In this document: piece by piece, positions 31,761-40,869 of the stretch
Layout of the letters: each line of letters opens with the position of its first letter
Numbering within the stretch: position 1 is the stretch's first letter
Assembly (NCBI GenBank): GCA_027486795.1
Contig: JAIXOI010000052.1
Location: 1-54,011, forward strand
Source of the DNA: Sphingobacteriales bacterium
Lineage (GTDB): Bacteria; Bacteroidota; Bacteroidia; Chitinophagales; CAIOSU01
Reading direction: 5' to 3'
Length of the DNA stretch: 54,011 nucleotides
Position numbers and translations under genes: made by a program
Notes under the pieces: model-generated
The model's input: only the letters and a program-made list of their open reading frames with translations
What the model was told of the DNA's origin: nothing
Database searches by the model: none

Positions 31761-34700
31761 ATGTTGCGCCTTTGGATAGGGATGATATTGTTAATGATGT
31801 CTGGGCTGCTTGCCGTGGGTCAAAACCCTTATGCATCTCATTTTCAAGAGGCCTATCAGCGTTTTCCCAACATTCCGCGAGGTATGTTAGAGGCTATAAG
31901 TTACACCCAAACGCATGTAAGGCACCTTTTGCCCGATGAAGCAGCAGGGTGCAGTGGCATACCGCAATATGTGGGTGTAATGGGTCTTATTGAAGATGGG
32001 AAAGGAGTGTTTAGGGAAAACATGCGTTGGATTTCTAGCATTTCAGGCACGCCAATGCACGATTTGGCGAACAGTCCTAAGTTGCAAATTGAAGCCTTTG
32101 CCTACGCCTACAACTTTGCACATCACGAAATTGAGTCGTTCAGCAACGAAGCCCGCGATACCTACTTGCCCGTTTTAACGGCCCTCAGCGAATTGCCCCT
32201 TGATACCACCGTTGGTTCTGATTATGCACTCAATAGCTATTTGTACAGCGTGCTTTCCTTCCTAAACAACCCAACCCATGCGGCAACTTATGGTTTCCCG
32301 GTGTATCACATCGATTTGCGCCAGGCGTTCGGGGCCAATTACGATATATTGAGCAGCAGCTTCATAACCATGAGCAGCCAAGGTATAACTAATGGGCAAG
32401 GGCAACAATACGGAAACAGTCGCATGGCTGCCGAATACCCAAACGCCCTGTGGAATCCCGCTGCCAGTTGCAACTATAGCACCCGGGGTGGTGTGGCTAT
32501 TTCGGCCGTAACCATACACACCATACAGGGCAGTTATGCAGGAGCTATTTCTTGGTTTAGGAACTGCAACGCTAATGTTAGTGCACATTATGTGTTGCGC
32601 AGCAGCGATGGGCAGGTAACCCAAATGGTACCCGAAGCCAACAAGGCATGGCATGTGGGTAGCGAAAACCCCTACACTGTGGGCCTTGAGCACGAGGGCT
32701 ACGTAAATGACCCCAGCTGGTATACACAAGCTATGTACCAAAGTTCGGCCAACTTAGTGAAGTACTTGGCCGCCAAATATGCAATCAACCCACTTTCCAC
32801 TTATAAAGGCGTGGCGCAGGTGGTACTAAATAGCTGCTACCGCATTAAGGGGCATGTGCATTTTCCCAACCAATCCCACACCGACCCAGGCACCAACTGG
32901 AACTGGCGGTTATACTACAACTTAATAAACGATGTTATTGCCACCACTCGAATTACGGCCTGTAGCGGCACCTTTACCGACAATGGCGGCACCAACGGTA
33001 ACTACACCGACCTTACCAAATACCTCACCATTATTCAGCCAACAGGGGCCGCTTCGGTAACGATGAATTTTACCAGTTTCAGCACCGAAGCTGGTTACGA
33101 CTCATTGTATGTATACGATGGCAATGGCACGGGCGGTACTTTGTTGGGCCGCTATACAGGCACTCAAAACCCAGGCACCGTAACCGCTAATAGCGGAGTA
33201 ATGAGCTTATTGTTTACTTCCGATTGCAATACCAATAGCACAGGCTGGGCAGCTACTTACAGTTGCGCAGCTTGCCCTGGCACTTTGACGGTGGTAGTGG
33301 ATAGTTTGATGCCCGTAACCTGTAACCCTGGCTATATACGGGTAACAGGCACTGGCGGCACACCGCCCTATACCTACGTTTGGGGCAACGGCACCCCTGG
33401 ACCAGTGCGCACCAATATGCCCGTGGGCGCATTTACAGTAAGCGTTACTGACGGAGCAGGTTGTGTGGTAAATAAGGTATTCTCAATACCATCTACTCCG
33501 AACCCAACCGTTCAACTTAGCGCAAACCCTATACTTTGCAACGGCGGCAAAACCAATATTACGGCGGCACTTTCAGCAGGTACTGCGCCATATAGCTATA
33601 TTTGGAACGTAACTGGCTCAACAGCAACCCTCACCAATGTTGGTGCAGGTAGTTATAGCCTTACCCTTACCGATGCGGCAGGATGCACCGCCACGGCCAG
33701 CACCACCATAACCCAGCCAACCAGCATTGTTATAAATACCGATAGCTTAAGCGATGCGAGTTGTTTGGGTGGCTACATTGCTGTAAGCGCCACAACCGGC
33801 AACGGTCCATATACCTATCGTTGGAGCGATGGTAACACTTCCGCCATCCGCAGCGGTCTGAATGCTGGAAACTATACCGTAGTGGCTACCGATGCTAGCG
33901 GCTGCACAACCAGTAAGGGCTTTACTTTATCGAACATTAGCAGCATTGCCATTTCGGCTACCATAGATACTTTAAACTGCCCCGGTGACGCCGATGCAGG
34001 TATAACCGTTACAGCAACAGGTGGCACTGCCCCTTATAGTTATTTATGGACCAACGGCGCAACAATACCCCAAATCATAAACCTTGCGCAAGGCATTTAT
34101 GGCCTTACCTTAACCGATGCAGTTGGTTGTTTGGCTAGTGCTACGTTTGTTATAGCCCAACCCGATAGTCTGCTGGTAGACGCAACGCTAAGCCAAGTAA
34201 CTTGTTTCGGCAATGCCAATGGCGCTATTACCCTAACCCCTACTAGTGGGCAAGCACCTTTTCAATACCAATGGAACGTGGGTAGTGGCAGCGCGCTTGC
34301 GCAGTTGCAACCAGGTGGCTATCTGCTCACCGTTACCGATGCCCGCGGATGCCAGATAACCGATAGCTACACCATAACCCAACCCTCAAACTTGGTAATA
34401 ACTACTGATAGTATTGCCGATGTATCTTGCTTGGGCGCAGGCTATCTAGCAATAAGTGCGGCTGGTGGCATTGGCCCTTACACATATCTTTGGAATGATG
34501 GCGACACGGTGGCTGAGCGCAGCGGCTTGCTTGCCAGCAACTACTCTTTAACCGTAACAGATGCCAATGGCTGTAATAATGTTGGCAACTATACTATAGC
34601 CAACATTAGCGGGATAGCAGTTACTAGCCAAATTGATACTTTAGTTTGCCCCGATGATGCCAATGCCAGCATTAACATTGCCTCAACAGGAGGCACCGCG

Positions 34701-35543
34701 CCGTATACTTACCTGTGGAGTAATGGCCAAACTAGCACACAACTTAGCAGCTTATCAGCAGGCACTTATACCGTAACCATAACCGACGATGCAGGCTGTG
34801 TATCCGTGCAGACCTTTGTATTAGCCGCGCCAGCCACTTTTGTAGTTGATGCCACGGTAAGGAGTGTTTCATGTGCTGGCGAAGGCAACGGTTCGATAAC
34901 TTTAGCCCCAACCAGCGGCTTAGCGCCGTTTCAATACCAATGGAGCACTGGTGGCATTGGTACCTCGCTTACCCTACTACAGGCAGGTAATTACTTGCTC
35001 ACAGTTACCGATGCCCGCGGATGCAACATAACCGATAGCTATAGCATACTTGAGCCAGCACCCCTGCATGTTTGGCGTGCTTACGAAACCTTTGATAGTA
35101 TTGGCCTTGCTTGGGATAGCATAACGGGCGGCACCCCGCCATACACTATTGAGCACCTAGAGTGCTGGGTATATTTGGGCCAAATAGCAGGAGATCCTGC
35201 CAGACAATGCAGCTTGCGCGTAGGGGATGCCAACGGATGTTTATTTGATACTATTTACCCCTTCGGGCAATGGCAAAGTGCGGATGACATTGCCGCTGCC
35301 AACATCAATATTTATCCCAACCCAACTAATGGTGTAGTGAATGTTACTTGGCAAAAGCAAGGAGCATTTGTGCGTTATCACTTGGTTAATACGCTAGGTC
35401 AAACTTTGCTTGTTGGCGACATTGCCTCTACTGAAAGCCAATTTCAACTTAATTTGCAGCCGTATACAATGGGTAGTTATTGGCTGGTAATGGAAAACAA
35501 AGATGGACGAAGGTCTACCACGCCATTGTTACGGGTGCAATAA
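31761..35543 (+). CDS. Secreted N-acetylmuramoyl-L-alanine amidase with CUB-like, SprB-repeat and T9SS sorting domains
   Basis: The 1260-residue protein has a signal peptide (about 1-20). A lysozyme-like helical region follows (about 30-135; IPRGMLEAISYTQTHVRHL, with the usual catalytic Glu absent). An amidase_2 domain (about 240-390) has TIHTIQG, SAHYVLR, GLEHEGY and GHVHFPNQSHTDPG, the zinc-type peptidoglycan amidase pattern. A CUB-like domain (about 397-500) has CSGTFTDNGG and YDSLYVYDG. About ten SprB/Ig-like modules (GTAPYSYLWTNG, GxYxLTVTDAxGC style) span about 505-1150. A type IX sorting domain (NIYPNPTNGVVNV, GSYWLVMENKDG) ends it. It is probably surface-attached or released and cuts peptidoglycan peptides. 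A block of three modules is duplicated (period 666 bases). Confidence 0.9.
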   Translation: MLRLWIGMILLMMSGLLAVGQNPYASHFQEAYQRFPNIPRGMLEAISYTQTHVRHLLPDEAAGCSGIPQYVGVMGLIEDGKGVFRENMRWISSISGTPMHDLANSPKLQIEAFAYAYNFAHHEIESFSNEARDTYLPVLTALSELPLDTTVGSDYALNSYLYSVLSFLNNPTHAATYGFPVYHIDLRQAFGANYDILSSSFITMSSQGITNGQGQQYGNSRMAAEYPNALWNPAASCNYSTRGGVAISAVTIHTIQGSYAGAISWFRNCNANVSAHYVLRSSDGQVTQMVPEANKAWHVGSENPYTVGLEHEGYVNDPSWYTQAMYQSSANLVKYLAAKYAINPLSTYKGVAQVVLNSCYRIKGHVHFPNQSHTDPGTNWNWRLYYNLINDVIATTRITACSGTFTDNGGTNGNYTDLTKYLTIIQPTGAASVTMNFTSFSTEAGYDSLYVYDGNGTGGTLLGRYTGTQNPGTVTANSGVMSLLFTSDCNTNSTGWAATYSCAACPGTLTVVVDSLMPVTCNPGYIRVTGTGGTPPYTYVWGNGTPGPVRTNMPVGAFTVSVTDGAGCVVNKVFSIPSTPNPTVQLSANPILCNGGKTNITAALSAGTAPYSYIWNVTGSTATLTNVGAGSYSLTLTDAAGCTATASTTITQPTSIVINTDSLSDASCLGGYIAVSATTGNGPYTYRWSDGNTSAIRSGLNAGNYTVVATDASGCTTSKGFTLSNISSIAISATIDTLNCPGDADAGITVTATGGTAPYSYLWTNGATIPQIINLAQGIYGLTLTDAVGCLASATFVIAQPDSLLVDATLSQVTCFGNANGAITLTPTSGQAPFQYQWNVGSGSALAQLQPGGYLLTVTDARGCQITDSYTITQPSNLVITTDSIADVSCLGAGYLAISAAGGIGPYTYLWNDGDTVAERSGLLASNYSLTVTDANGCNNVGNYTIANISGIAVTSQIDTLVCPDDANASINIASTGGTAPYTYLWSNGQTSTQLSSLSAGTYTVTITDDAGCVSVQTFVLAAPATFVVDATVRSVSCAGEGNGSITLAPTSGLAPFQYQWSTGGIGTSLTLLQAGNYLLTVTDARGCNITDSYSILEPAPLHVWRAYETFDSIGLAWDSITGGTPPYTIEHLECWVYLGQIAGDPARQCSLRVGDANGCLFDTIYPFGQWQSADDIAAANINIYPNPTNGVVNVTWQKQGAFVRYHLVNTLGQTLLVGDIASTESQFQLNLQPYTMGSYWLVMENKDGRRSTTPLLRVQ
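33741..35060 (+). repeat. Tandem duplication of a three-module SprB block, 666-bp period
   Basis: Within the large secreted protein, the segment starting at 33741 (SCLGGYI, then LNCPGDADA, then VTCFGNANGAI) recurs from 34407 (SCLGAGYL, then LVCPDDANA, then VSCAGEGNGSI). Corresponding modules resemble their counterparts more than their neighbours, for example LLTVTDARGCxITDSY in both third modules. The period is exactly 222 codons by position of the first repeat codons. Confidence 0.7.
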
Positions 35544-35682
35544 GTAATCATTAATGGTAGTTTCCTATTTCGTATTTTTACTGATAGAGCAACCAATTAC
35601 AGTTTCAATTAGTCAACTTACGGTATTGGAACTATTAGCCCCCTAATTTCATATACACAGTAAACTAAAACCCTAAAGCTCA

Positions 35683-36759
35683 ATGAAAATGCACCCTGCG
35701 GTAATATGGAACGGCTTGCACTTTAAGTGGCAAAAGTACCCGCATAGGTTGTCAATATTGGGCTCTAGGTTGTTCCCCATTTGGAGCGAAGACCGCAAGC
35801 AGCTGCTTACCTACGACCACGAACTAAGCCTAAAAATAGGCAATTGGCCACCCGAGCATGCCGAGTATTTTGTACCGTTTACTAAGCTACATGCCCAACA
35901 AGGGTTTCTGGGTACGGGCCATGCTATAGTGCCCATTAGTTGCCCCATAGAGGTGGGCGGCCAGCACCAAGAAACCATTGAGGTGAGCGTGCCCAACTTG
36001 GTAAACTACACTAAGCAAACCGATATACCAACCGGAAACAGGGTAAAAGTATTGCTCAATGGATTTAGGGTACAGAGCGAAAACAATGTATCGGGCTGGC
36101 ACTTTGGCGGCTTGGGTATTGAAATTAGCAAAGCCAAATTAGTGGCCGATAACAAGGTGCAATTTGATGTTGAAGTATATGTTCGCCCAGCACGAAGTCC
36201 CGAGCCACTAACGCATGGCAATGGTAGCTGGAAGTTTAAAAAAGACGACTGCAATTATTTTATCCATTTCGACTTTATGGTAGTGGCCGGTTCAAAGGAA
36301 GAGGTACATTTTACCGAATCAAAGGTGGAGATGATAGAAAATACGGCGCGCAAACAATATAAGGGTTTGCTAAAAGCCACCATGCCCGGGAAAGACAACG
36401 AGCGCTATGAAAAGGCTTTTTCGGGCATTACAGGCTTTAAGTTTAAAATTGATAAGCAAGATAGTGCCATATTGAAACAACGCACCGGTAGGTATATAAG
36501 AGAGATGGGTTTTTTTAACGAGCACTTTAAATACGACTCAGTCTCGGGCATTGGCGAAATAGCCATGAATTTGGCCTTTTCCAACCTCGGCGACCGCGTA
36601 GGCTACCTAGCCAATAAATGGAAGCTCGAAACCAGCGTGCACCTTTGCATGGTACAAATGAACGGACTGGAAAACATGGAGCACGGGAACGTAAATGGCA
36701 TTACTGCTAGCAACCGCAAAGCCGTAAGCCAAACCAAGCCGCTGTGGGAGGTTGAGTGA
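35683..36759 (+). CDS. Protein of unknown function, beta-rich
   Basis: I do not recognise this 358-residue protein. It has no signal peptide or membrane segment. The N-terminal two thirds appear beta-rich (ETIEVSVPNLVNYT, GWHFGGLGIEIS, VQFDVEVYVRPARSP, YFIHFDFMVVAG). The last third is mixed, with SGITGFKFKID, RTGRYIREMGFFNEHF and IGEIAMNLAFSNLGDRVGYL. No catalytic motif is evident. It follows the T9SS protein by 139 bases, and a shared transcript is possible but not shown. Confidence 0.65.
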   Translation: MKMHPAVIWNGLHFKWQKYPHRLSILGSRLFPIWSEDRKQLLTYDHELSLKIGNWPPEHAEYFVPFTKLHAQQGFLGTGHAIVPISCPIEVGGQHQETIEVSVPNLVNYTKQTDIPTGNRVKVLLNGFRVQSENNVSGWHFGGLGIEISKAKLVADNKVQFDVEVYVRPARSPEPLTHGNGSWKFKKDDCNYFIHFDFMVVAGSKEEVHFTESKVEMIENTARKQYKGLLKATMPGKDNERYEKAFSGITGFKFKIDKQDSAILKQRTGRYIREMGFFNEHFKYDSVSGIGEIAMNLAFSNLGDRVGYLANKWKLETSVHLCMVQMNGLENMEHGNVNGITASNRKAVSQTKPLWEVE

Positions 36760-36929
36760 TTGGTTGATTAGTTATTGGTTCGTGAATATCTTTTTCATCC
36801 TCCAGCAGGAAAATTTAGCTTATACCTGTGGCACAGGGGCCCTCTTGTTATTGGTTGAAGCTCAATATTAAATTACAAATCCTCTAGTAAGTAGTAACCA
36901 ATCAACTAATATACTTCTCACAAAACCAT

Positions 36930-36937
36930 TATCTTTG
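36930..36937 (+). promoter_or_regulatory. -7 promoter element (TATCTTTG) for the DUF1295 gene
   Basis: A perfect TAnnTTTG ends 5 bases before the ATG at 36943, so the mRNA would start at or next to the start codon. No clear -33 TTG was seen. Confidence 0.55.
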
Positions 36938-36942
36938 GCTAT

Positions 36943-37845
36943 ATGCCACTAAGCCCTAAAAACCGTCCTGGCTGGATTTGGGTACTGCTTGCCTACGTAG
37001 CAGCCGGTATAGTTTCGGTATTGGTGACCCAAAGTGCCCCTGATAGCTGGCACCCGTTGCTGGTTATTTTAGCTGCCGATGTGGCCGCTACCGTGGCAGT
37101 GTTTCTATTCAGCCTTGGTTTCAACAACTCAAGCATTTACGACCCCTATTGGAGCGTTGCTCCCATAGTAATTGCAGGCTACCTCATTGCCCAAGCCGAA
37201 GTAGATGCATGCCTAATTCGCCAACTTATGGTTTTTGGCGTTATCTGCACTTGGGGCGGCAGGCTTACCTTCAATTGGTGGCGACAGTGGACGGGTACGG
37301 CCCACGAAGATTGGCGGTATATACAGCTTAAGCAACAAACCGGCAAAGCCTATTGGTTGGTAAGTTTTACAGGTATACACCTGTTCCCTACGGTGTTGGT
37401 GTATTTAGCTTGCTTAAGTCTTTACCCGGCGTTAGATAGCCAAAACAGCCCATTCAATTTCTTGGATGTGGTGGGTTTTGTTATTTGTGGTGTTGCCATC
37501 TGGACCGAGGCCAGCGCCGATAAACAACTCTATCGATTTGTAAACACCAAACCTGCCCCAGGCACCATACTCAAAAGCGGTCTTTGGCGCTATAGCCGCC
37601 ACCCCAATTACTTGGGCGAAATTATGTTTTGGTGGGGCATCTTCTTTTTTGCCTTGGCCAGTGGTTGGCACAATTGGTGGTACATAATAGGGCCCATTGC
37701 CATTAATGCCCTGTTTATTTTCATTAGCATACCCATGCACGAAAAGCGCTCCCTTGCCCGCCGCCCTAACTATGCCGAACACATGCAACGCGTACCGCGA
37801 TTGTTGCCGAGGTTGAGTGATTTGATGATGAGCGGGAAGGGGTAA
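36943..37845 (+). CDS. DUF1295 / steroid 5-alpha-reductase-like membrane protein
   Basis: The 300-residue membrane protein has about seven hydrophobic segments. Its C-terminal half carries the signature LKSGLWRYSRHPNYLGEIMFWWGIFFF followed by FISIPMHEKRSLARRPNYAEHMQRVPRLLPRL, the pattern of DUF1295 and the related isoprenylcysteine methyltransferase/steroid reductase fold, where RHPNYLGE contacts the cofactor. Family members are thought to reduce or methylate lipid-like substrates; none is defined here. The polyprenyl synthase gene follows 101 bases downstream on the same strand. Confidence 0.85.
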   Translation: MPLSPKNRPGWIWVLLAYVAAGIVSVLVTQSAPDSWHPLLVILAADVAATVAVFLFSLGFNNSSIYDPYWSVAPIVIAGYLIAQAEVDACLIRQLMVFGVICTWGGRLTFNWWRQWTGTAHEDWRYIQLKQQTGKAYWLVSFTGIHLFPTVLVYLACLSLYPALDSQNSPFNFLDVVGFVICGVAIWTEASADKQLYRFVNTKPAPGTILKSGLWRYSRHPNYLGEIMFWWGIFFFALASGWHNWWYIIGPIAINALFIFISIPMHEKRSLARRPNYAEHMQRVPRLLPRLSDLMMSGKG

Positions 37846-37946
37846 GCTATTAGATACACGCACTTATCTTGTAATACACTAACCTGGCACTTTAGGCAAA
37901 TCCGATTGTTTGGGCTACCTTTACGTTGGTTTAAAAACAAGCATTC

Positions 37947-38921
37947 ATGGCAGTTAAGCTGCACAACATAAAGGCCCCTATTGCAGCTGAGCTCGATATT
38001 TTTGAGGAGAAGTTCCGACTTGCCATGAAAAGCCGCGTGCCGATGCTAGACCGAGTGACGCACTACATTGTACAGCGCAAAGGCAAGCAAATGCGCCCCA
38101 TGTTTGTTATGCTTTGTGCCAAATTGCATGGCGACATTACCGAAAAAACATACAACGCTGCCGCATTAATAGAACTGTTGCACACTGCTACCTTGGTGCA
38201 CGACGATGTAGTGGACGACAGCCACAAACGCCGTGGTTTTTTTAGCATCAATGCTCTTTGGAAAAACAAAGTAGCCGTGCTGGTGGGCGATTACCTACTG
38301 AGCAAAGGCCTCTTGATTTCGTTGGATAACGACCACTTCGACCTTTTGAAGATAATGGCCAGCTCGGTGCGCGAAATGAGCGAGGGCGAGCTGTTGCAAA
38401 TGGAGAAAGCCCGTAAGCTGGATATTAAGGAGGATGTTTACTTCGAGATTATCCGTCAGAAAACCGCTACGCTCATAGCATCGGCTTGCGCGTGCGGCGC
38501 TGCAAGCACTACCGACGATAAAGATGCTATTGATAAAATCCGCCTATTTGGCGAAAAGGTGGGCATTGCCTTCCAGATAAAAGATGACTTGTTTGATTAT
38601 GGCAGCCACGAAATTGGCAAGCCCAAGGGTATCGATATTAAAGAGCGCAAAATGACCTTGCCGCTTATTTATGCCCTCAACAAGGCCAGCCGTAGCGATA
38701 AGCGCCGCATCATCAATATCGTGAAAAACGAAAACCACCTACCCCGCAAAGTAGATGAGGTAATACAATACGTTCGCGAAAGTGGCGGCATTGAGTACAC
38801 GGAGCAAATAATGGAAACCTACAAACAGCAAGCCCTCGACATACTACTCACCTATCCCGCCAGCCCTGTGCGCGATAGCTTAGAAGAGGTGATAAGATAT
38901 ACTACCGAAAGGAAGATATAA
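37947..38921 (+). CDS. Polyprenyl diphosphate synthase
   Basis: This trans-prenyltransferase of 324 residues builds long isoprenoid diphosphates, for example the side chain of menaquinone. It has the first aspartate-rich motif in LHTATLVHDDVVDDSHKRRG, the chain-handling EMSEGELLQME, and the second motif in AFQIKDDLFDYGSHEIGKPKGIDIKERKMTLPLIYAL. An octaprenyl-type (IspB-like) enzyme is most likely, but chain length cannot be read. A TACCTTTA near -7 element lies upstream. Confidence 0.92.
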   Translation: MAVKLHNIKAPIAAELDIFEEKFRLAMKSRVPMLDRVTHYIVQRKGKQMRPMFVMLCAKLHGDITEKTYNAAALIELLHTATLVHDDVVDDSHKRRGFFSINALWKNKVAVLVGDYLLSKGLLISLDNDHFDLLKIMASSVREMSEGELLQMEKARKLDIKEDVYFEIIRQKTATLIASACACGAASTTDDKDAIDKIRLFGEKVGIAFQIKDDLFDYGSHEIGKPKGIDIKERKMTLPLIYALNKASRSDKRRIINIVKNENHLPRKVDEVIQYVRESGGIEYTEQIMETYKQQALDILLTYPASPVRDSLEEVIRYTTERKI

Positions 38922-39015
38922 GGATTGTAACTCTTCTGCTCAATGCCTTTCAACAGACCTTTTTGTTTAGAGATAGCTTAACGGTGCGCAGCAGCCAAGT
39001 CACGACAACCGCTAG

Positions 39016-39150
39016 CTAAGAATTTGTAGGGGCTCGCCTCAATCGTATATCGTAAACGGCTTTGTTACCATCGATTGCAACACCCTGGTTATTGACAATA
39101 CACCCGTTGATGGCCCACGGAAAACATACAGCCGTGTGCCAGAGGATTGA
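39016..39150. pseudogene. Possible coding remnant, open on both strands
   Basis: Between the prenyl synthase and the PhoX-like gene, 45 codons on the plus strand (SYIVNGFVTIDCNTLVIDN) and the in-register minus frame (INGCIVNNQGVAIDGNKAVY) are both free of stops. Neither has a start codon with a plausible initiation region. I cannot assign a family. A decayed gene end is one reading; chance is another. Confidence 0.2.
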
Positions 39151-39169
39151 GGGCAATAGATTTTCGGTA

Positions 39170-40627
39170 TTAGAAACAATTCGTGATTGCCACTACTATT
39201 GATCGGTTAAAGGGCTCCGCGTTTCGTTTATCGGGGTTTTGCACTACCATAAACATGGTTTTACTATCAGGGGTAAAAATGGGCCCCGTCTGTTCGCATC
39301 CACGCGGGCCAACACTAAAACGCACCAAATTATTGCGAGAAGGATTGGGTTTGGAAAGGTCTAAAAAATACATTTCGTTGTATTTTTCCCCTTTGGCGGC
39401 TGCTGTTTGGCCTACTCGGTTTCGCTTGGTGCTTCCAATATCTTCACAAATTACTAAATAGGGTCTGGCATTTATCGTAGCTGCAGTTAAAGCATCGGGC
39501 TGCGAAAAGTTTCCGCCATCATTTAAGTCTCCGCCGGTAATCAGCACTTGCATCAAATTGGTTATTGGGTCTAGCACAAGCACATGGCCATATGGGGCAT
39601 CGTACAAGGTGTCGTTTATACGGTTGGGTGCTTGGCTAAGATGATAAGCCGGTTTGCCGCCTAAGCGAATGGCCTTGGCAAAGTTGCTGGTGTCGCCGCC
39701 TGTCTCGGTTATGTATATTTTACCATTAACTACCTCTACCCATTCGTGGCCTTTAAACAATGTAGCGCCTAATTTAAAAGCCACTTCACGGGTATTTATC
39801 ATGCTGAAGGTATCTCTGGGCAATGCCAACCAATTGCCACCTTTGCCATCCAGCGTTTGTTGGTAGGCGTAAAGCTGACCTTTGGTATAATCATCTTTTT
39901 TGTCGGCCACGAACTTAAAAAACACACCAGGGCTTTGGTCGTCAGTTAGGTACACGGTCTTGCCGTCGGGCATGCAGTGCACATCTTCGTGGCTATAGCG
40001 GCCCATAGCATAAAGCTTATGCAGTGGCTTATTGGTTTTCGGGTCAACTTCAACCATCCAACCCATATGCTCGTAGCGTTTAAAACCATTAAAGTCAGAT
40101 GTATCTTTAAAATGCGTACCGTTTTTAGAAAGCTCAGCATTGCTATTGGTTGGATATTCTTCGGCGGTTAATATGCTACCTTTAGGTGTAACTCCACCAC
40201 CGCAGTTGTGCCAAGTACCTCCCAAATTATCAAAGCTGATGTAGTGAAAATCGTTTACCACTTTCCAATGGCCGTTTTCCTGCTGTACTTCAAACCAGCT
40301 CATACCACCGCCATCGCCTAGCAAATCGTTGGCGTTGCGAAGCTCGTGGTTTACGTATATATACCCGTGCTGGCTAGAACCGTTAATAGGCAGATAAGCC
40401 AAAAAATCTTGTTTGCCTTTTGCAGGAAGTTTGCGCCCATCGTCGGTAAGCACAGAGTCTAGTTGCTCCGAAAATAGTATGTCGTATTGTGCCCCAGCTG
40501 GTAGCAGTAAATCTTGTGTGGTATCATTGGGTGCTATGCCCTTAAAAGGCAATTCGCCCGTTGGCAAAAAAGCAAAAGCTAACCCAACAATAGCACTTAG
40601 CACCAAAACGACAGTAAAGCGGTACAT
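39170..40627 (-). CDS. PhoX-like (DUF839) secreted phosphatase
   Basis: The 485-residue protein has a signal peptide (cleavage near AFA-FLP). It shows the PhoX/DUF839 beta-propeller pattern: YIYVNHELRN, WHNCGGGVTPKGSILTAEEYP (close to the PhoX NCSGGxTPWGTxLTxEE motif), YEHMGWMVEVDPKTN, MGRYSHEDVHCMPDGKTVYLTDDQ and a C-terminal CEQTGPIFTPDSKTMFMVVQNP. PhoX enzymes are calcium/iron-dependent alkaline phosphatases. Membership is clear, but phosphatase activity in this branch is inferred. It lies on its own on the minus strand, 242 bases after the typA stop. Confidence 0.85.
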   Translation of the reverse strand: MYRFTVVLVLSAIVGLAFAFLPTGELPFKGIAPNDTTQDLLLPAGAQYDILFSEQLDSVLTDDGRKLPAKGKQDFLAYLPINGSSQHGYIYVNHELRNANDLLGDGGGMSWFEVQQENGHWKVVNDFHYISFDNLGGTWHNCGGGVTPKGSILTAEEYPTNSNAELSKNGTHFKDTSDFNGFKRYEHMGWMVEVDPKTNKPLHKLYAMGRYSHEDVHCMPDGKTVYLTDDQSPGVFFKFVADKKDDYTKGQLYAYQQTLDGKGGNWLALPRDTFSMINTREVAFKLGATLFKGHEWVEVVNGKIYITETGGDTSNFAKAIRLGGKPAYHLSQAPNRINDTLYDAPYGHVLVLDPITNLMQVLITGGDLNDGGNFSQPDALTAATINARPYLVICEDIGSTKRNRVGQTAAAKGEKYNEMYFLDLSKPNPSRNNLVRFSVGPRGCEQTGPIFTPDSKTMFMVVQNPDKRNAEPFNRSIVVAITNCF

Positions 40628-40806
40628 AAAAAATTATTTGAGCTTCAATTTACAAGTCAATAAATTGCAAACCAAGCAGTGCTTGTTAAGATTTCAACAA
40701 TTGCACGTAAGGTTCTTGTTATCGGCACATTGATAGTAGCAATGAGGGTTTTGGCAGGTTCAATTGTTTGTTCAACATAACGCCCGATCAGCCATTCTCA
40801 GTAAGC

Positions 40807-40841
40807 AAAAAAAATGCCCGACACATTGCTGCATCGGGCGT
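40807..40841 (-). terminator. typA terminator
   Basis: On the minus strand TCGGGC... the stem pairs TCGGGC (40834-40839 on plus) with GCCCGA (40816-40821), with a 12-base loop, followed on the minus strand by eight T (plus A run 40807-40814). It lies 29 bases after the typA stop. Confidence 0.85.
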
Positions 40842-40869
40842 TTTATATTTAGTTACTAATTCCTAGTTA

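Noticed and set aside
33290-35100. Repeat array that could be mistaken for CRISPR
   Set aside because: The repeats are diverged protein modules in one frame (SprB/Ig-like), not short identical repeats with spacers.
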